From positions 4,960,001-5,024,000 of the forward strand of contig JAPFFF010000001.1 in the NCBI GenBank assembly GCA_039105265.1: a stretch of DNA of 64,000 nt. The letters are read 5' to 3'. The position numbers and the translations under genes were made by a program. The notes beneath the pieces are model-generated. The model was not told the origin of the DNA, did not search any database, and was given only the letters and a program-made list of their open reading frames with translations. Positions 20,188-28,321 of the stretch are shown here, piece after piece (position 1 is the first letter of the stretch; each line of letters begins with the position of its first letter). This DNA is from Tritrichomonas musculus. Taxonomy: Eukaryota > Parabasalia > Tritrichomonadida > Tritrichomonadidae.

Positions 20188-20559
20188 TTAGTAATATCTT
20201 AATAAATTGGCCGCAGTATCTACATGTTCTTTTGCTTCTTGAATTTTAGAACTACGTACTGCATTTGCAACATTTGATTGATTTCCTACTTGATAGCAGT
20301 TTGATGAGAAGTTATTTAGATTTGATGAAGAATGATCAAAAGCTGTTCCTTCATATAATGATGTTCGAAATTGAGCATGCGGTCTTTCATATGGCATGTT
20401 CCTTTCAAGTTTATATCGAGATCCTTCTTCCCATGGCCTACATTGATCTAAAACATAAGATGGAACGGGACCTTCATATGCATCGCCAACTTCATATCTA
20501 TAATCAAGATATAATTGGCACATTGAATGAACTGGGTAGTAGCTATTATGTCTGTACAT
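20188..20559 (-). CDS. Small Tyr-rich hypothetical protein
   Basis: A 123-residue protein starting at ATG 20559 (MYRHNSYYPVHSMCQLYLDY). It is rich in Tyr, Arg, Asn and Ser and has a C-terminal helical stretch (SSKIQEAKEHVDTAANLLRYY). No family is recognised. Reasons to believe it: TCATTT at 20574-20579 sits at initiator distance, the GC content is above the flanks, and the composition is protein-like. An overlapping plus-strand frame (20265-20579) is hydrophobic and low quality and was not called. Confidence 0.6.
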   Translation of the reverse strand: MYRHNSYYPVHSMCQLYLDYRYEVGDAYEGPVPSYVLDQCRPWEEGSRYKLERNMPYERPHAQFRTSLYEGTAFDHSSSNLNNFSSNCYQVGNQSNVANAVRSSKIQEAKEHVDTAANLLRYY

Positions 20560-20573
20560 CAAAAATAAACAAA

Positions 20574-20579
20574 AAATGA
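20574..20579 (-). promoter_or_regulatory. Initiator-like TCATTT upstream of small Tyr-rich gene
   Basis: Minus-strand TCATTT, its A about 18 nt before ATG 20559. Confidence 0.4.
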
Positions 20580-21408
20580 TTTTTTATCTTCATTCAATTA
20601 ATTTGAAAAGCAATGTACGTTAAGACTCACAATTTTGATCGTTTACAATCATAAATTAAAAAATAAACGATTTTTTTTTTAAAAATTTTTATAAATATTT
20701 TTATTCTTTTACCAATGAAAAAAATATTCCAGATTAATTACAAACATTTATTATAATTATTTTAAGTTATTAATAATTATCTGAAATTTATTTTTAATTT
20801 TATTATCTTGGTATCAAAATATCTTTAGTTATTGATTTTAATTCAATTTTTGGCGGGAATAAATTGAAAACATAAAATTTTTCAAATTTTGAAGGAGAGA
20901 ACTTTCATTTCCCCGAAATCTATTAGAGGAATTTGTTTTCCAAGTGATTAATTTTTTTATTAATAAGAAATACAGCTTCATTTTACAGGAATGAAAAAAA
21001 AATATACCTTTTCGTAAAAAAAAAAGTAACCATATTCTAAAGTTTTTCCAACCGCTTTTTGCACAGAAAAATACAAATATAAACTATTCAAAATATAAAA
21101 AGATTTCAATTTTCATTATAAAAAAATGTATAATATCAGCTTTTCTGTAATAAACTAAACTGTATATTTAGTGTATGTTCAAATAATTTCTAAAATAAAT
21201 TGATGTTAATGAAATATGCAGATCAATAATGAACATAATAATTATATTAAATACGTTTATTTAATTTATGTATATATTTCTGTAATTAAATATTTTTATA
21301 TGAATCATATATAAAAATTAAAGAGATTTTAATACATTTTTTGCATAAAAGATTCAGTATCTTTTTCAAAAATTTAATAAAAAGTAAATTATGCACTATT
21401 TGTTCATT
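20580..21408. other. AT-rich intergenic region
   Basis: About 830 bp, no coding signal, several A/T runs. Ends at the TA-flanked element. Confidence 0.5.
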
Positions 21409-21888
21409 TAGACTTGTTATTCTCCGATTCTCGAGATCGATAATTGATTGACTTTTTGATATCGATACATAAATATGCACAGATTCTCGAGATCGATTTC
21501 AGAGATCGAGAATTTTTTTTCTCAGCTTTTGATATCAGAATTTTCAATTAAACTTTTTGATAAATATATGATCGTAATTGAATCTCAAATATTTCATAAA
21601 AAAAAAAATGTATTTTTTGATTTTAATCTTAAAATAAACATCAATACATTATATTATTTATTTTTAAATATTATAAAAGCACAAATACCAATTATAAAAA
21701 AAGATAAATCAGTTTGAGATCTCGAGATCTCGGTAATTGATTTCAAGTTTACAATTATTTTTATATCACATTTCATATCTGATATCTTGATAATCGATAA
21801 TCTCGATATCAGATTTTTAATCTGATAATCGAGTATCAGATGCAAAAAAGTGACGTTTTTGATATCGATTCTCAAAATAACAAGTCTA
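21409..21888. mobile_element. TA-flanked palindromic non-autonomous element (Tc1/mariner-like ends)
   Basis: GACTTGTTATT at the left end and AATAACAAGTC at the right end are perfect 11-bp inverted repeats, each bordered by TA (TTTA before, TACT after), as expected for a TA target duplication. Inside are repeated self-complementary blocks: CTCGAGATCG, GATATCGAT and TCGAGATC near both ends and again near 21720-21730 and 21780-21830. Total length about 476 bp; no transposase coding. A related left end occurs at 63711. Confidence 0.75.
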
Positions 21889-22949
21889 CTTAGGACTTTG
21901 TCAGGACTATTTTTTTTTAAAGAAAAAAAATTGACATATTAAATTTTATTGAAAAAAAATATATATTCAACTTTTCAACACTAGAAGCAAATCATCAGAT
22001 TACTAAAGTAAAAATATGGAGAAATTTTTCTTAAATAATATTAACTAATTTTCTTCCAAAAAGAAATTGAAGAATAAAGAATCCTAAATTCATATGATAT
22101 GCGACCATAAGAATATTTTTTTGGAAATAAGAAACTTTGAAATCTTTTAGTGCACGAGAAACGACTACCTTGCATGTTTGCCTCAAAAAATTGAAAGGAA
22201 ATTGAATGAAGCATTCAAATTTGAAAACTAACCGAAAATTCTGAAAAACTCTACCATATTCTTGTCACATATATCAATAAAGTCGAATTCAAAAAGCTTG
22301 GGACAACTTCTCAAATAAATTCTGATAAAAGTGAAAAACACATTCTTCTTTTCAATTTTTTTCTTGATTTATTGAGTTATACTAACCAAAATTCTAATCA
22401 ATAATGAAAAAAATGTTTCTAATACGAGCCAAAACATATATTACCTATTCTTACCGCCAGCCGCGAGGTCTCGACTCGGCTTCGCTTCTCTAAGCCTCGC
22501 TCGACGCCCGCAAGGTGGTATGTAGTCTCGGTAAAAATTATTTAAAAATATAAAAAGATTTGTTTTTTCAATTATTTTATTTAGATTATTTTTTCTGAAT
22601 GATTTCCACTTTTTGAAGGTTCTTAAGAAAAGAATATATATACTTTAGTTGATCAAAAATTTCTGATGTAATTTTTTTTGATTAAATTTTTAAGATTTTT
22701 ACTTTATTTTAATTGTAAAATGGTATTTCCAGGTATTTTTACTAAAATATACTATAAAATCTCAAATTTTTAGAAAAAAAAAAAATTTTTCATTTTTATT
22801 ACCCAATAGTGAACGTTATTTCGACAAACCCTATTTGACCTTTCTGATCGTTACATTTAGAAATAATTGAGAGTGTATTGATTTTTTTTCTGAGAATATA
22901 GAATTATTGAATTAGAACGATCATCAAGGTCAAATTCGCCGATAAAAAA
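21889..22949. other. Intergenic/repeat-rich region upstream of transposase
   Basis: Contains a segment (22272-22301) shared with 38838-38868, a GC-rich island (22451-22525), and an imperfect inverted repeat TTTGACCTT..TGATCGTT at about 22832-22852 and 22916-22937, just before the transposase start. No intact gene is seen. Confidence 0.5.
22451..22530. repeat. GC-rich island ending in a shared repeat motif
   Basis: About 75 bp of clearly GC-rich sequence (CCGCGAGGTCTCGACTCGG, then GCCTCGCTCGACGCCCGC) in very AT-rich surroundings. It has partial self-complementarity (GCGAGG...CCTCGC). The right side, TATGTAGTCTCGGTAAAAAT, resembles 10310-10345, suggesting the end of a dispersed repeat. Confidence 0.55.
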
Positions 22950-23799
22950 ATGGATGTAGAAGAATTAAAGCGAGACATCGAATCCAAAAAAAAAAATCAA
23001 ATAAATGAAAATGTATGTACACTTCTCTCAAAAATAATCAAAAGAATCAAAAAGAATCCACGACGCAATGGTTATAAAGATAATTTATCAGCCATTAATC
23101 AAATGATAGATGATGGTATTTGGTATAAATTAATTGATCCACAAATGAATTCTTTTTTGCAACTTTAACAAAATTGTATGGTGTCAAACGAACAGATTTT
23201 TTTATAGCTTGAATACTCTGAGTTTTTTTAATATAGGTTGGCTTCCAAAACATTTAAAAAACTCAGAGTATTCAAGAGTCTTTACGCCATTACAATTTTA
23301 TACAATTGAGAAGTTAATTAATTCAATTTCTGAATCTCATAACATCCCGATAACGAATTTGTTAATCAAAGAATTATTGAGATGTTATTATTTCAATCTC
23401 ATTGTTAAACCACAACCAAATTTGCAATTTAATTGCTCAAGCCATTATGTTACCAAAATCAAACAATTGTTATCTTATAGCACTCGAGTTTTTCATCCTA
23501 AAAGGAGATCTTCAGCTTCTGATAAAAATATACACAAATTTAAACAAAGGTGCCAATTCATTTTCAGTCATGCGAAACCAAAACAAATTGTCAATTCGGA
23601 TGAATCTTTTTTCAGATGCTACCAATCTCTTAACAAAACTTGGGATAAAATAGGATCCAAAGATGTTTACATCAATTCCGACGCAGATGAAAAGGAAGGC
23701 TTCACTTTTGTTGCCACAATTTGTCTTGATGGAAGAAAATTTCCTCTGGAACTTTTATCAAAAGGAACTACGACTAGATGCGAAAAGAATTGGTTTGGA
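22950..23799 (+). pseudogene. Tc1/mariner-superfamily (pogo/Tigger-like) transposase, 5' part
   Basis: Reads MDVEELKRDIESKKKNQ... and, after a frame slip in a T-run near 23155, GWLPKHLKNSEYSRVFTPLQ, then the DDE-domain start KQIVNSDESFFRCYQ (first catalytic Asp) and FVATICLDGRKFPLELLSKG. It matches pogo/Tigger-type DDE proteins (NxDE, then a strand with DG..PP/PL...KG). It is cut at about 23799 after CEKNWFG by a 3.2-kb insertion; the gene resumes at about 26993. It also contains a 22-bp inverted repeat (23208-23276) that disrupts the frame. Broken; not functional as it stands. Confidence 0.8.
23208..23276. repeat. 22-24-bp inverted repeat inside transposase gene
   Basis: CTTGAATACTCTGAGTTTTT (23208 onward) and its reverse complement AAAAACTCAGAGTATTCAAG (ending about 23275) flank a loop of about 22 bp. 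One arm belongs to the transposase frame (KNSEYSR); the other looks like an inverted local duplication. Confidence 0.8.
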
Positions 23800-23827
23800 C
23801 CTACTATCGAACTTACTAGCATTTGGA

Positions 23828-23995
23828 TTACGACGGAACAGGGTGTGTGAGGGTCTTATAATCTTGTTTAGCTGATAACTCGGTGATAGCTCGTTTAAGT
23901 AATGATAAGTCATCGGTAGTGTATAACTCTTCGAGAGTTGGTTGTCCATCGTATGGAGTTTGCTTTGCAAATGATGTATTCTTGTTCTTACTCAT
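23828..23995 (-). CDS. Small ORF of the inserted element (55 residues)
   Basis: Reads MSKNKNTSFAKQTPYDGQPT... to ...LTHPVPS from ATG 23995 to a TAA at 23828. Hydrophilic, with element-like codon use (CGA, TCG, GTA). It lies downstream of the Rep-like frames on the same strand. No family recognised; it may be a real accessory gene or chance. Confidence 0.4.
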   Translation of the reverse strand: MSKNKNTSFAKQTPYDGQPTLEELYTTDDLSLLKRAITELSAKQDYKTLTHPVPS

Positions 23996-24188
23996 TTCGA
24001 TGGAATTAAACTTACACGTTTATCACACAAAAACAATACTATATTCACATTATAACACGAACGATACTAACTTTCGTTTAGCAACTGGATGTCTCTTCTC
24101 GATACCAGTAACAACTTTAAACACACTCTCCCGATCTTTCAATATATCATCCATCCACTTATTGGACTTACATTCGAGGACCTCATTG

Positions 24189-24902
24189 TTAAATTCGGCA
24201 TTTAAGTAAGTTAGTATACTTCCATCCATAACAGTCTAGTACCTCGACTACATCACCTTCTTTAACTATCTCATCGATCTTCTGGAGTTTATTACTATTA
24301 ATGTACTTGTGTTTAAAGAACTCATCTTTGTACGCTTTCCAATTCTCTATACTACCTTCTACATCGGTAGTAGAGTTCTCATATATTTCATCATCACCTT
24401 TATCTTCTTCTCGAAGCTCATCATATATATCTTTAACTTCCATTACAGGTTGTAAGTTTTTACATTTCTTATATGCAGTACCATGCTTCTCGATAATATA
24501 ACACCATTTACCAGTATCTCTGCCATAGATCTTATTGGTCCCATCGAGCATATACCATTCACCGTAATGTGAAGAAGTTAGATCTAGATCACTACGACTA
24601 TAAATGAAGTCTTTAAGTTCTCGATCTGCTGGGTATAATAGTAATGGAGTTGTTAGTGTTAACTTGTTATCTGGACTAACAACTAGTAGATATCGCGTAC
24701 GACACTTGGTAGATATATCCCGAAATCCATACACGTACATCTTAACGTTATCTTCCATGTCTAACAATCTCTTGTAATATGTCTTCGGTTTCATTAACTC
24801 TGTTACTAAGTAATTACATAGTTGCATACGTAACTGCTTAGCTGCTTGTACATCTTCTTGTAGTTTAACACCTTCATCGTTACACTTCTTGTACGACAGC
24901 AT
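24189..24902 (-). CDS. Second frame of the inserted element (237 residues), unrecognised
   Basis: A hydrophilic protein-like frame that overlaps the end of the Rep-like gene. It contains TRYLLVVSPDNKLTLTTPL, YGEWYMLDGTNKIYGRDTGK, and an acidic stretch (DELREEDKGDDEIYE). No domain is recognised. It may be the C-terminal region of the same ancestral product as the 547-residue frame, or a separate gene. Confidence 0.5.
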   Translation of the reverse strand: MLSYKKCNDEGVKLQEDVQAAKQLRMQLCNYLVTELMKPKTYYKRLLDMEDNVKMYVYGFRDISTKCRTRYLLVVSPDNKLTLTTPLLLYPADRELKDFIYSRSDLDLTSSHYGEWYMLDGTNKIYGRDTGKWCYIIEKHGTAYKKCKNLQPVMEVKDIYDELREEDKGDDEIYENSTTDVEGSIENWKAYKDEFFKHKYINSNKLQKIDEIVKEGDVVEVLDCYGWKYTNLLKCRI

Positions 24903-26523
24903 CTACTTTCTTGTTATCTGCTTTAACAGACTTAATCGTATCATCGTGTTTCTTTATAAACATCTTCTCATCTTCTAACTCTTTCAAATATTGTTGTTCT
25001 ATAGTGTTTCTCATTTCGGTGAGAATAAAATAGACTGTGGAGTCGATAAACTTAATTGGTACGTTCTCAGTCTTTAGGATCGATATATTTTTGGAATTAA
25101 TTACTCTAAATGTCGTTATCGAATTATTTTCTAAGTTGGGTGTATTAAGCTCATCTAACTTGTATATTGGAGCGAATCGTTTATTACCATTCGTTAAGTA
25201 TGTTACGAGCTCATCTAATTCGATTCGTTTAGTAATATTCGGTATGAGAACCTTCTCGTAACAGTGTTCTCTTATTATTAAATTGTCACTATCTCGCTTA
25301 CATGTAACTACTAGTATTGGAAGATTATAACTAAATAGTTTAAGTACATTGCTTATGTAATTATCGGTAATGTTGTACAAGTAGAATCCATTTACCTTGC
25401 CGGTAATGTCGTTAACGAAGTATGAGAACAGTGCTATTTTGTTATCTAAATCGACGACAAGTAAGTTATATTCTAATTTGTTTAATGCAGACTTCCATTG
25501 GTTGTTAATGGGATTGTGATAGATTAACTCTTGTGGAAGTAGTTCGGTGAGATAGTTAAGATGGTTATGGATATACTCTTCACTAACAGCATTGTTGTTT
25601 ATATAGAATGTGATCTCCAATCGTAACAAACCTGTATCCAAACTATTGTTAATGCTGTTCCGTAACTGCTCATCTGGATAGTATAACCAATCCGCTATAT
25701 GTGATCCGATCTTACCTCTAACGGATGGACTCTCGATAGATTGGACGAACTTGTTATAGAACTTATATCTAACTTTACCGTGTTCTGTGTTATGGATGAA
25801 GGTAAGACAGTTCTTACCAACTAGTTTGTCGTTGTCCATAATTACGTAGTCTCCATCGTTATTGGAACCTTCCATAACATAGTCGTTGTTGTCTATCAGA
25901 TACTGGATCACCTCTTCTTTGTTAATAACACCAGCGAAATCTTGTGTGAAGTCGATATCGTTAATGTAGATACCTTCATCGTTAAAGGATTTAATAGCTT
26001 CTTCGCTAGTAATTAATGCGAATACATCGTTAACTGGAATCGCTGGTAATGCAACTTTAATGTACTGTTTGTAGTATTCACCTTCTTTGCTACTATACGT
26101 CGGTTTAATATATCGTTTGTTAACGTTAATATTGTGGGATTGTAATATTCGTTTAATCTTAGATGTGTGTTCTGCGAGGTACGTCGATAGATAATCGTTC
26201 TTATTCTTGTTATGCGGATCTATTGGAACCATGTAATAGAAGATAACGTTGTCGCAGAATCTATCACTTAATGGATTAAGTTTATGGTTGTTAGTAGATC
26301 TTTCTGTGTACTTCGTACTACTTCCAATATAATCTATATCGGATATATCGTTCCAGTTAATCGTTTTTGTGAGATTATACAACATCGTTTCCGGTTTAAC
26401 GTTCTTGCGCTGAACATGCTTTAACGGAATCGTTATCGAATATGGACTAATATCGTTTATGGTAATCTCTTTACGAGTGTGGAAGTCGAGTTCGAATAAT
26501 CTGGCTTCTTCTTCGCTGTTCAT
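24880..26523 (-). CDS. Replication-initiator-like (Rep_trans-type motif order) protein of the inserted element
   Basis: A 547-residue frame from ATG 26523. It has, in order, IYINDIDFTQDFAG (about residues 185-198), a VRYKFYNKFVQS block (about 258-269) and GLLRLEITFYIN (about 310-321). This D-x-x-x-D...Y-x-K...R-x-E order resembles replication initiation factors of the Rep_trans type used by rolling-circle plasmids and phages. I see no HUH motif and no helicase Walker motifs, so it is not a typical CRESS-virus or Helitron Rep. The resemblance is by eye and the assignment is an inference. Codon use differs from host genes nearby. Confidence 0.5.
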   Translation of the reverse strand: MNSEEEARLFELDFHTRKEITINDISPYSITIPLKHVQRKNVKPETMLYNLTKTINWNDISDIDYIGSSTKYTERSTNNHKLNPLSDRFCDNVIFYYMVPIDPHNKNKNDYLSTYLAEHTSKIKRILQSHNINVNKRYIKPTYSSKEGEYYKQYIKVALPAIPVNDVFALITSEEAIKSFNDEGIYINDIDFTQDFAGVINKEEVIQYLIDNNDYVMEGSNNDGDYVIMDNDKLVGKNCLTFIHNTEHGKVRYKFYNKFVQSIESPSVRGKIGSHIADWLYYPDEQLRNSINNSLDTGLLRLEITFYINNNAVSEEYIHNHLNYLTELLPQELIYHNPINNQWKSALNKLEYNLLVVDLDNKIALFSYFVNDITGKVNGFYLYNITDNYISNVLKLFSYNLPILVVTCKRDSDNLIIREHCYEKVLIPNITKRIELDELVTYLTNGNKRFAPIYKLDELNTPNLENNSITTFRVINSKNISILKTENVPIKFIDSTVYFILTEMRNTIEQQYLKELEDEKMFIKKHDDTIKSVKADNKKVDAVVQEV

Positions 26524-26992
26524 GTTTCGTTTAAAGTAAAAAAGTTGGATGCGTAGATGATCTTGTGCTAGTTTAATGCAGTAGAAGGAATAAAAAAGTT
26601 AAATTAAAATTGGTTTAGAATAGTTGGATCGTTTATGTAATTTGTTGGAGATATACATTTATGATAAGTTCGTTGGTGATGTTGTTCGTTAATGATCGAC
26701 TCTTAACGATACAAACCAAAAATAATAGACCTACTGCGCAGATGATCCTACGCAAGTGACCATTCGAGGGGTCTTATGATTGATTCGATAGACATTTAGG
26801 GTAGAAAAAAATCATTTAAATTACGTTTGGGGTTATTTATAGAAGGTTGGATATATCGACTACGATATACAGCCCTGTAGAGCTATTAGAAGGGGTGTTT
26901 CTAGAGGGTACCAGATAGGGATTTTTTCGAGGGTTTGAGAGGTCTAAAATAAAGGGTCTGTAATCGTTGTTAAGGACGGGCAGAACGTTTTA

Positions 26993-27577
26993 GTGGAGCC
27001 CTCCTTAACCTTTCTACTTCATCATATAAATGAAAATTCAAATAATATTGAGGATGTTATCAATCCTTTTTATAAGTTAAGGAATTTTTCAATTACTCAT
27101 ACCAAAACAATTAAGCCAGATTTTATAACAGATCATAGTCCGAAAGGCTGGACAAATGAAAAAACTTGGGAGAACTTTTTGAAACAATTACGGCATAAAT
27201 ATATTCCAATAGACTCAAAATATGACTTTTTTAGCAAAGAAAACAGAATATATTTAATATCCGACTGCTATGGATCTCATTGCTGCCAATCTTCAGTAGA
27301 TTTTGCAACATTATTAAACATTGATATAATAACAATACCTAAAGGGATGACTTCATAGTTTCAGCCATTGGATGTAGGAGTTAATGGCATAATTAAAGAA
27401 GAAGGAAAAAAGTTTATGAATGAAGAAGCAATTGATGAAATTATGAATTTGTTTGATTCTCAAAAAGGTCAATTTGAAGGTCAAATTCCATATATTGATG
27501 CAATTTCCAAGAAAGAAGCAGCTGTCCTTTATTGCATCTGGGAAAATATTAGTGCATCTGGTAATAAAATTGAATAG
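26993..27577 (+). pseudogene. Tc1/mariner-superfamily (pogo/Tigger-like) transposase, 3' part
   Basis: Continues the transposase beyond the insertion: SLTFLLHHINENSN, SPKGWTNEKTWENF (the usual GW(M/T)NE..W box), YLISDCYGSHCC (second catalytic Asp), IPKGMTS and FQPLDVGVN (third Asp). The second-to-third Asp spacing is 35 residues (DD35D). A TAG at 27357-27359 interrupts between GMTS and FQPLD. The family normally shows C-terminal conservation as QPLDVxxNxxxK, which is present here. With the insertion, the frame slip and this stop the gene is dead. Confidence 0.82.
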
Positions 27578-27658
27578 ACTAAAAAATAAAATGGGTTTTT
27601 AGAAAGATTGTATGTTAAAAATTTAACATAAATGAAATATCTTTTATAAAAATATCAT

Positions 27659-28111
27659 TTAAGGTTCTCCTTTCAAATTCAAAAGATTAAATTCAATGAG
27701 ATTTCACAAATAAAATATACATAAATATCGTTTTTAAAAATGAATTAAAATATGAAATTTATATAGATATATATTTCAAATGATTGGGAAATCGTAATCG
27801 CCCGTGGCAGTTTAGGTCAATATTGACCTAAACTGCCACGGGCGATTACGATTACGGGCGATTATGATTTCCCCAAATGATTGAATAAAAATATTTTTAT
27901 GAAATCTTATCAATTTTGTTTTTTTTACAGATAGAAATCATAGAATTAAAAAATCAGTAAAATTTTGAATGAAATAAGATTTAATCGTTGAGGCCATATT
28001 TTTTTTATTTTTCACCAAAACTTTTTCCGAAAAATGCTCTATTGAATTATTTATTCTATGAGTTAATTTAATATTGAATGATTTACATTTTTTAGAGAAG
28101 GAGAACCTTAA
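27659..28111. mobile_element. TTAA-ended non-autonomous element with nested insertion
   Basis: GGTTCTCCTT (27663-27672) and AAGGAGAACC (28098-28107) are inverted, and both are bordered by TTAA, giving TTAA-GGTTCTCC...GGAGAACC-TTAA. TTAA target duplication is the piggyBac signature, but because the ends are palindromic, TTAA could also be part of the inverted repeat. About 445 bp, no coding. It contains the 88-bp palindromic element at 27786-27873. Confidence 0.55.
27786..27873. mobile_element. 88-bp palindromic element with 9-bp target duplication (MULE-like)
   Basis: The flanking 9-mer CAAATGATT occurs at 27777-27785 and 27874-27882. Ends are GGGAAATCGTAATCGCCCGT and the reverse complement of GGGAAATCATAATCGCCCGT, a 20-bp terminal inverted repeat with one mismatch. 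Positions 27790-27853 form a perfect 64-bp palindrome. The 9-bp duplication is typical of Mutator-like elements, a superfamily known in T. vaginalis. It is GC-richer than the host sequence. Confidence 0.85.
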
Positions 28112-28321
28112 ACGTTATATATAAAAATATTGAAAATCTTATGATTTTTAATCGAAATATTTATCATGCATGATAAAGCACTTTTCTAATTTAGACAATT
28201 ATTATTATTAAATATATTATGAGATATATGTATTTCAAAAATAGAGTTATTTTTATCTCAATTTTTTTGCTTGAATACAATATACTGTAACAATTTTAAT
28301 TTTTTGAATCAATTATTTTTT

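Larger units (their letters stand above)
23800..26993 (-). mobile_element. GC-richer inserted element carrying a Rep-like gene
   Basis: A roughly 3.2-kb block splits a pogo-like transposase gene between its CEKNWFG and EPSLTFLL parts. Its base composition and codon use (frequent TCG, CGA, GTA, GTT) are visibly GC-richer than the flanks, so it came from elsewhere. All its reading frames lie on the minus strand: a 547-residue Rep-like protein, a 237-residue frame following it and a 55-residue frame at the far end. About 470 bp upstream of the Rep-like start is non-coding and includes a small hairpin (ATATCGACTACGATAT). No long terminal inverted repeats were found, which suits a rolling-circle-type element but does not prove it. 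The coding region appears broken in about two places. Boundaries are accurate to about 15 bp. Confidence 0.7.

Noticed and set aside
20265-20579. 104-residue plus-strand frame opposite the small Tyr-rich gene
   Set aside because: Composition is less protein-like and no initiator motif precedes it.
23758-23970. Overlapping frames in the left part of the inserted element
   Set aside because: They cross the insertion boundary or lie in other frames than the protein-like ones.
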